The notes under the pieces: model-generated
What the model saw: the letters and a program-made list of their open reading frames with translations, nothing else
The model's database searches: none
Told to the model about the DNA's origin: nothing
Assembly (NCBI GenBank): GCA_941918925.1
Contig: OW799237.1
Coordinates: forward strand, 72,099,626-72,163,625
Direction: 5' to 3'
Length of the DNA: 64,000 bases
Source of the DNA: Phyto melanocephala
Taxonomy: Eukaryota > Arthropoda > Insecta > Diptera > Rhinophoridae
Shown here: piece by piece, positions 56,849 through 64,000 of the stretch
Numbering within the stretch: the first letter of the stretch is position 1
Layout of the letters: every line of letters starts with the position of its first letter
Made by a program: the position numbers and the translations under genes

Positions 56849-57595
56849 TAACCCTGAAAGAAACCTGGGGGCAAGTGTCTCCAAGTCACCAGTTTTTTCG
56901 ACTATTGTGGTGATTTCTTGGCGACATTGTCAACAAAGTGTCTACATTTTTTTTCGTTTTCTTTCATGAGAAAAAAAATGTATACACAATAAATTAGAGT
57001 TCTTATTAAATGAAATGTACCTAATTTACTTTTAATATTTGATATTTAATGAATTCCTTAATTTTTTTTAATAAAACATCATATTTTAACCAAAGTTTCA
57101 TTAACGACGTCTATTTCAGAAAAGTATCAAAAGTGTAGACTAGAATTACTTAAATGCACTATTGAATATCTGGTGACAATGTCTACATATGGTCCTTACA
57201 GAACTACCTACTCAGTATTACCAGTGTCAGTAGTAGATTTCCAATGACATGCACATGTTGAATGTCTATAGTAAAAAGCATTGTCGGGGGTATAATAAGT
57301 CACTAGTACAGTGGGTCAGTACAGATTCACTACTGACATTTACATCATAAAAGTACCAAAAGTGTAGACTATAATTACTAAAATGAACTAGTGAATCTAT
57401 AGTGACAATGTCTACATATGGTCCCAAAACAACTACCAACTCAGTAGTACCAGTGTCAGTAGTAGATTTCCAATGACACGCACATGGTAAATGTCTATAG
57501 TAAAAAAGCATTGTCGGGGATATAATAAGTCAGTAGTACTGGTGACAGTGTCAATAGTGAATCAGTACTGATTCACTAGTGACATTTCCTACAGG
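56849..57595. repeat. Possible MITE with a 229-bp tandem duplication and a 24-bp palindrome
   Basis: The ends CCCTGAAAGAAAC (56850) and the complement of CCCTGTAGGAAATG (ending 57595) are weakly inverted. Inside, about 57123-57350 and 57352-57580 are tandem copies offset by 229 bp (shared phrase GTCTACATATGGTCC). They are crowded with GTCACTAGTG-like inverted words. 57555-57578 is a perfect palindrome (TAGTGAATCAGT and its complement). Confidence 0.5.
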
Positions 57596-58280
57596 GCGAA
57601 ATTCATACAAGTGAAATCATCCGCCCAGCTGATGGGAAACTCTACTCCGATACTACACGTATAAAATATTATTTTTTATTTTTTTGTAAGTATTATTTGA
57701 CAGAGAGCATAACAGAAAATTCGACATTGCATATGTCTGTATGAATATGCCTTGATGGAATCTTTTTTTTGTCATGCGTGCTTAGCTTATGTTTATGTAT
57801 CATGCGATTCCGTTCACCTATGTCCAGATTAAATTAGGTATGTATATGTAGCGAGAAATTCAGAGATATTCAAATAGTCAAACTTAATACTCAAAATATT
57901 TACTGTGTTCACCAGGTGTCCTCCAAATATAACAAATATCGCATATTGTTCGGTTTGGCAGATTTTTAGCCGATCGCCGCAGATATCTAAATAGTTTTCC
58001 AGTAGTATTATTTTAGGAAAGTTTTAACTTGAAGAGCAAAAACAATATTTTAAACTTTCACGAAATCCTAGAACATTATGACAATATGACATGTTAGAAA
58101 ATCTTGTGAATACAGTAATTGCAATTTTTTTATATGGAGTTTTACAATTGTAGGGTAAACTACTGATTATCAGCTGTTCCAGTAAGTTAACCTTATTTAA
58201 TGTGCCTTGCTTATAGCTGTATGAAATGAAAATAGTTATGTGTGTGTGTACATATATTTAAAAATCAAGGCATATTTATA
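57596..58280. other. Stretch without recognised feature
   Basis: AT-rich DNA with no assignable ORF or repeat boundary. Confidence 0.4.
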
Positions 58281-58625
58281 CTAGCCAAGCCCGGCGCACG
58301 TTGCTACGCCCCTTAATGAATAAAAATGCATTACGAATTTTAATTGAATATCAAGTGCAAGGCTAAACATTATAACTTTTTTTATGGGCGTGGCACTGCC
58401 CACTTTTCTAATCACGAAACTGTATAGTCATGACAGCCCAATAGGTGTGTAAAGTTTCAGGAAAATTTGGTGAAGTTCAAGTACCTGAAAATGATAACTT
58501 TTTTTATGGGCGTGACTTTGCCCACTTTTCTAATCAAGAAATTGTATAGTCATGACAACTCAATATGTGTGCAAAGTTTCACAAAAATCAGTACAGAGCA
58601 AGTACCTCAAAATTATAATTTTTTG
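58281..58625 (-). mobile_element. Helitron family 2 fragment (3' end)
   Basis: Inverted 3' end CTAGCCAAGCCCGGCGCACG, then TTGCTACGCCCCTTAATGAA and about two 118-bp units (GGGCGTGGCACTGCCCAC, AGTTTCAGGAAAAT). Truncated at about 58625. Confidence 0.65.
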
Positions 58626-58812
58626 TTAAAGAACTTCAAAATTATTGTTATTATTATGAAAAAAAAAAAAACAGTATGGCTTTACAAACCATTGTTAAGC
58701 AAAAATATTTTATGTTATATGCAAAAAAAGCTCAAAATACCTTTATTATCTTTACAAATTTTAAACTAAGGATATATGTACCTGCTTTAAACCTGAACCA
58801 ATGTTGTTTCTT

Positions 58813-58960
58813 ATTATACCCTTCACAATGACTGTGAAATTTCGACAATATTCATTTCCGACCCCATTAAGTATATATTTTCTAAAAGCTTATAAATTGG
58901 GGAGCCGATTAAGCATTGTCCGTCTGTCCGTGTGTATGTTGAAGTCAAGTTTTTGAAGTT
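58813..58960 (+). mobile_element. Family A DINE-1-like fragment (5' end)
   Basis: ATTATACCCTTCACAATGAC, ACCCCATTAAGTATATATTT and one GTCCGTCTGTCCGTG block, ending at TTTTTGAAG. No 3' part. Confidence 0.6.
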
Positions 58961-59546
58961 AATGCACTAGGTTTTTAACAAATGTATTACAAATTTTCAT
59001 ATTAAAGGTATTATTTTTAGTTAAGCCTTCATTCAAGTAGAAAATTATCAAATTGCTTCACTTTAATTTTTAGTTTATACTCTGTTCTTGATAAAATTTT
59101 TTATTAAAATGAATTAAATAGATTTAGAAAAATTATTTCAAAAAATAGTTTTTTTACAATAATTGATAAAAAAAAACTTAAAGAAAAACATTTTAAGTAT
59201 ATTTATTAATGGAATCTATTTACCATGATGCATTTGGATTTTAAATTTACTTACAATGCAATAAAAACAGTTTTTGGCCTCAACTGAAAATTTTGCGATA
59301 TCTGTGGTTTTCATGGGCAACCACGTATGTCTTAAAATCAAATTTTTCAGGGGAGCTACAAAACCGTGTTAGTGCTGAACGATTTTTGAATTTATATAGA
59401 AGTTACGTTGTTATGCCATTAAAATAATCGGAATGGGTCCATCTTACTTGAGAAATTTAATTATTAACTCAAAATCGTAAAAAATGAACATACGCGGTTG
59501 CCCATGAAAACCACATATTGTGTGCTTTAATTTTGCTTCTTACAGC
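58961..59546. other. Stretch without recognised feature
   Basis: 59275-59350 and 59450-59515 share inverted phrases (TGTGGTTTTCATGGGCAACC and GGTTGCCCATGAAAACCACA), so a small inverted repeat is present. No gene. Confidence 0.45.
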
Positions 59547-60926
59547 TTAAAGGCTGGATTAGCCGACCGGAATGTAATGTTTCCTTAACGGAACGCAACG
59601 GCAGATCGTTTTTGTTATGTGTAAAACAGTTCGAGCAGTTATAGTGATGTAATGTGATGTTGCCGTAACGTCCGAACCTGTTAAAAATAGAAAATCATTA
59701 CGTTTCTACGTGACATTTATTTAGAGTGATGTCAACATATTGATTCTTAAAGTAACATAAATGGAAAATAATTTGTAAAAATCAAATAAGAAATTAATAT
59801 TAAAAATTTTCTTAAAATTTGGAATTACATATATACATATGTATGTACATATACATACATACATATATAAATAAATATTCTGTAGAAATTTTTTTAAAAA
59901 TTTCACAATGAAAACGGTCAATCAATTTTTTTGCCCACAAAAAGTTTTTAGCCTTACCTAAGTTGTAAAGAAGAAGAGCGATCAAATTTTGTTTAAAAAA
60001 TAAAATCTTGTTAATAGAACTTGTTAAATCAAGAAATTTTTAATACAAAATTTAATATACTTATACATATATATTTTCTTTTATTTACATAAATCAAAAT
60101 GTTGTAACACGGGCTTATATAAACGTTACAACTGGTTTGTATTTAACAACAAATCGCAAACACGCATAATAAATATACAAAATTCCAAAAAATTAATATT
60201 TACGATCTTCATGTACATTTCAAACAAAAAATATAATAAACGTTCACGCACGGAGTAATTACAATCTCTTTTAAACACGCATAGTCACGAAGAAGATTTT
60301 TTAATCACACACATTTTCTCATTATTTTTTTCTCGAGCGCTCATGAAAAATTATTATATGCCGGAATTTCTTTGATTATGACGTAGATAAACAAAGTTAC
60401 GCAATTTCTTTTGGTTTGAAGCACAACGATTTAACATTTATCCTGAGCTTTGCGAGATTTTTTAATCACGCATACCTATGCTTGATTAATTTTTCATCTT
60501 ATTACGACCACGCGTGTCACAAAATATTACGACATGCATACACATCCACTTAAACGTTACAATTGATTTTAAAACTGGTATTAATCGTACAACTTTTCTA
60601 TAAAAATAAAATTTATTAAATAAGTTTTGCATGCTATGTTTTGCAAAATATTTAAAGCAAGGTTTTATATAATATACGTTTTATATATAAAATACTATTC
60701 AAGAAACTTTAAAAAACCGCATTTAAATGTTTTAAGCTGTTTTAAAGAAATCGCTGTAAAACGTTTCCATAAATTTTAAAGCACCGTATTGACAACACCT
60801 TTTGTGTTGGTTGTTTATGTAATAATCATATGGTACGTTTTTAAAGTTTCTATAACTACACTAAAGTCGTACGTTAAGAAAATGGTGCGGTTACATTCCA
60901 TCAACAGTCGGCTAACCAAGCCTTAA
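59547..60926. mobile_element. Candidate inverted-repeat element flanked by TTAA
   Basis: The left end AGGCTGGATTAGCCGACCGG at 59551 and the complement of the right end (GGCTTGGTTAGCCGAC) match. TTAA lies outside both (59547-59550, 60923-60926), as for piggyBac or Kolobok target sites. The interior is AT-rich with repeated 'TTTTAATCAC' and 'AACGTTACAA' phrases and no transposase. Confidence 0.45.
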
Positions 60927-61139
60927 CTGTGACTACGTTTACAAAATTCATTTGAGACAAAAATGTAAGCGAGTGTATATCAGGGAAACCAATCCCGAAT
61001 CCCGGTATTTATTTTAAAAATCCTGGGAAATCCCGGCCTTTTCCAAATACCGATTAATTATATAATACTTCTTATTATGGCTGTGATTTTCATTCATCTT
61101 TAAGAAAAACGGTTAAGTGATTTGGATGTATCACTGTGT

Positions 61140-62140
61140 ATTGAAAAATTAGGATTGACAACAGACGGAGCTTCTTCAATGCTAAAAATCGTAAAAGTTA
61201 TTGCACCCAAGCAATTATTAATATTTTTTACAACGCTTTCGATCGTTCGAGTAAAATTTCGATCGTGATTGAATGCCGTAATTTGGCCAGAGGTTTTAAG
61301 TAAAAGAAAAAGGAAAAGAACTGAAAATTAACTTCGATTGCAAAACCAGATGGAACAAATACCTTGATACATACTTATTTATGTGCAGACGATTTTGTGA
61401 ATTGGAAATACCTATTAAAAAAGCATTAACAGATTTAAAATTGCCACAAATAAATGATTAAGAATTTGATAAAGTTAAACAAATAATAGTTATTTTAAAC
61501 CCAGTAAAGGTATGTCTGTAACATATGAAACCCCTTGCCGCAATGATATGAATCTATATAAAGCCGAAGCTGCGCTCTTGTTTATGCTCAAAGAAATTTT
61601 TAAACGAATTGCAAATTAAGTGATGAATTGGGAAAAGCTTTTCCTAAAAGAATACAAGGAAGAAGAACAACTTAGTCAACACTTTTGAACTACATATTTT
61701 AATAATCTAAAAGTAAAATATAATTTTGATAATAAACAATATAAAAAAAGTTAATATCCTAATTGCAAGGTAATAAACAGTTTGTATGCAGCAAATTCCG
61801 ATTCGGATTTATCACTATCTGAATCGACAGTGTTATCTGTCTATAGTAACAAAATTAAATAAAGCGATCGACATGTGCAAAAGTCCTACAAAAACTTACA
61901 ATATTAAAAGTTATGATATGAATACAAATTTTAGAAGCGAAAAATTCCTTTTTATTTCTGGGGGCAAGTGAGAAGTATATCTGCATATAAATGCTCATTA
62001 ACTATATTATCTACAAACGTTGAGTGCGATCTCAGGTTCTTAACAGCTGCATAACGTCAGCTAAATTGCAAAACCACGTAACAAACATTTTTACTACTTT
62101 ACAGGAGAAACAAAAAATGTTGAATATTAAAAAGTTAATG
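61140..62140 (+). pseudogene. hAT-family transposase fossil
   Basis: GLTTDGASSMLKI-type phrase near 61150. A longer readable part at 61340-61480 has FDCKTRWNKYLDTYLFMCRR and LEIPIKKALTDLKL, the hAT region after the catalytic core. This is followed by KQIIVILNPVKV and NLYKAEAALLFMLKEIF. Near 62010-62050, LSTNVECD.RFLTAA recalls the hAT dimerisation motif (SVESERAFSAA). Several stops and shifts show that it is dead. It differs from the fossil at 15078 and belongs to another hAT family. Confidence 0.6.
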
Positions 62141-63470
62141 CAATTTTTGTAATCAAATATCACATATTTAGTAAATATAGTTCGATTTATTCATTTCTGA
62201 AAAAAAGATTAATGTTTCAAATGGTTAGTTTAGTTACGTGCTTTGTATCTTGTTTTTTCTTAAACAACAACACGTAACTACAACGAAATTTTGACACTGA
62301 GATATTGCATTTTTAAATGATTATAATACAAGTTGTAAATGTTAATGTTATAAGGTTTCCCTCTGCTTCGTCCCAAAGGTAGTACGTACATGTGTACTAA
62401 GATTCGTGTAAAGTAGCATTATAAATCGTTAAATTGTGAACTTTTAATTTCATTTTATAGCAAGAGGAAGCGGTCCTTAGTAATGAAACAAGTTTTAAGG
62501 CCTGCACATTAATGCAATCATTTTCGCTTTCTTCATTTCCCTTCATTTCTGTGCTCGCTGAACAGTTTTTGTGATAAGTTTTTTGCTCTAAATTGAAAGC
62601 AGATATCGCACTGATCATTTCTTGGTTTAAAGAATGAGTACTTGCCCTCCTTCAGTGTTGCTCTAAAATTTGGGAAAGAAACTGAAAAAATGCTATTTTC
62701 GTCATTTGCTTTTCAATCTTTCAAATATAAATTAAGAATTTGTCTATGGGTGGTAAAATTCATCTAAAAATATTTTTTTGTAGATTTTTGTCAATAATTT
62801 TATTATTTCTTTTCGTACTGAACCCTTAACGTCTCATAACTATGCTCACTACCTTAGAAATGTCTTGATAGGTTGTCCATATTCTTGCATTATTTTGAGA
62901 AACTTCTGAACTCGAAAGAAACATTTAACTGCTTACATGCTTGAGGATTTGACCATATACCAAATAATACGATTTTTTATTCGAAGATCGAGAATTTTTC
63001 ACGCAACACGTATTCTTTCCGAGTATTCAATAAGACTTTTGAGAAATACTTTTTTCAGTCCAGCACATTTTCCAGAATAGGTCAAATATTTCCTTTCATT
63101 TTACTTCCTAAAAAAAAAACAACAGTATCGAGCAGAACTTTTCTCACAGAATTTTGAAGTAAATGGTTACTTCATTTGCCTTCATTTTCCCTGCCTTCAT
63201 ACGTTCCGTTCATTTTCTCTGATACTTTTTATCGTACATACGTTTAATTTTGTTTTTCTATCTCAAATTTGTAATCTTTTGGCATTAATTACAGAACTTT
63301 TCTCAAAATTATTTTTATTTTCCGAACTCATTGTGCTACTTTTTATGTTAATAGAGATACACACTTATATATAAAGAAAAACAATTTTCAAATAAATGGT
63401 ATGTATTTCTTCAAAGTAAAATCAACGAAAATAGGATTAAAATTTATTATAATTATTGATTTAAAATAGA
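62141..63470. other. AT-rich stretch without recognised feature
   Basis: No TE termini or coding domains seen. It is the upstream flank of the gene that begins at the right edge and could hold its promoter. Confidence 0.4.
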
Positions 63471-63842
63471 ATTAATAAGAGAGGGGAGCGTAGTAGCATT
63501 ATCCGCTAGTACAATTCAAAAATTCAACACCAACTGTGAGTTAATGAAATTTAATAACAATAAATATCCCTACAAGGAATTAATAACTGAAACTAACACA
63601 CACAAACTGTTTGTACTAACACATTTGCAACAATTTTATATTGAATTGCTGTTACCGGGGAAAAATGCATAAGCAAGAGTGAGACAGCTAATCTGTGTTG
63701 AATTCTTGACGTTCAAAACAAAAAATTTTTGTAAAATAGTGTTAATTTTTTTACATTAAAATAACAAATATTTCTTAAATTAGTTTTTTATTAATTGGGA
63801 TTTTTTGACGAGTCTTTGTAGAAAATACACAAGAAGTAAACG
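63471..63842 (+). other. Putative promoter-proximal region and 5' untranslated exon of the edge gene
   Basis: It ends in AAACG|GTAAGTA at 63842/63843, a near-consensus fly splice donor. The transcription start is not visible. Several short upstream ATGs occur. Confidence 0.5.
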
Positions 63843-63916
63843 GTAAGTAAAAGAAGTAGCAGAATTATATTCATTTATGTACTATATGCTCATTTTCATA
63901 ATTTTTAATTTTTTAG
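63843..63916 (+). other. Predicted 74-bp intron in the 5' untranslated region
   Basis: Donor GTAAGTA at 63843, T-rich acceptor TTTTTTAG ending at 63916. The length is typical for short dipteran introns. It lies 35 bp upstream of the ATG at 63952. Confidence 0.6.
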
Positions 63917-63951
63917 TAATCCAAGCCGTAATACAAAAGGACGCCTTTACC

Positions 63952-64000
63952 ATGCACAAGGATTTAAATGAGCCGTCCGGAATCATCGACGATAAAATAA
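63952..64000 (+). CDS. Start of an unidentified gene, truncated by the window edge
   Basis: ATG at 63952 opens a frame reading MHKDLNEPSGIIDDKI and running off the right edge. The codons use all positions evenly and GC is higher than in the flanks, as expected for real coding DNA. The context (TTTACCATG) is acceptable. The upstream intron supports a spliced host gene. Sixteen residues are too few to name it. The acidic/polar start suggests a cytosolic N-terminus. Confidence 0.55.
   Translation, partial: MHKDLNEPSGIIDDKI

Overview
The window is AT-rich nuclear DNA of a higher fly (Diptera, probably a calyptrate such as a blowfly or house-fly relative). This is inferred from the transposon mix: a 412/mdg1-type LTR retrotransposon, an RNase H-bearing non-LTR element, and dozens of DINE-1/Helentron-like interspersed elements built like Drosophila INE-1. 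An insect-type defensin gene and a short fly-style intron point the same way. Most of the window is transposon-derived. Only two stretches look like host genes.

Host genes. (1) 29909-30646 encodes a secreted 245-residue precursor with a signal peptide, two complete insect-defensin-type cysteine modules each preceded by a dibasic (KR) cleavage site, and an upstream decayed third module. This tandem-defensin precursor is the most interesting gene here. (2) At the right edge a gene starts: a 5' untranslated exon, a 74-bp intron and the first 16 codons (63952-64000).

Layout. 1-1403: 5'-truncated non-LTR reverse transcriptase fossil on the minus strand. 2.6-13.7 kb: a dense field of interspersed elements of three related families (called A, B and C here), with a small inverted-repeat MITE. 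13.9-16.3 kb: a decayed hAT-like element with 0.4-kb inverted arms. 17.9-24.0 kb: a terminal-inverted-repeat element split by an intact non-LTR retrotransposon (18629-23364, 14-bp target duplication, one 1395-codon ORF). 25.2-26.6 kb: a head-to-head Helitron dimer. 27.4-29.3 kb: a giant palindrome made from family C copies, just upstream of the defensin gene. 31.6-38.2 kb: MITE, microsatellite, inverted 36-bp satellite, more family A/C copies and two abutting Helitrons. 38185-48632: a complete LTR retrotransposon with matching LTRs and a TTAC target duplication. It has a small membrane-protein ORF, gag, a -1 frameshift site and a pol gene broken in three places, and a DDE DNA transposon with about 610-bp inverted repeats sits in its leader. 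49.5-51.6 kb: CR1/Jockey-type fossil. 51.6-56.5 kb: an expanded family C element and nested A-in-B copies. 56.8-62.2 kb: small inverted-repeat elements and a second hAT fossil. 62.2-63.5 kb: plain AT-rich DNA before the edge gene.

Relations. Nesting gives a relative order: LTR element into family C, DNA transposon into the LTR element's leader, family A into family B, and non-LTR element into the TIR element. Family names, clade assignments and regulatory roles are inferences from visible motifs. No database search was possible.
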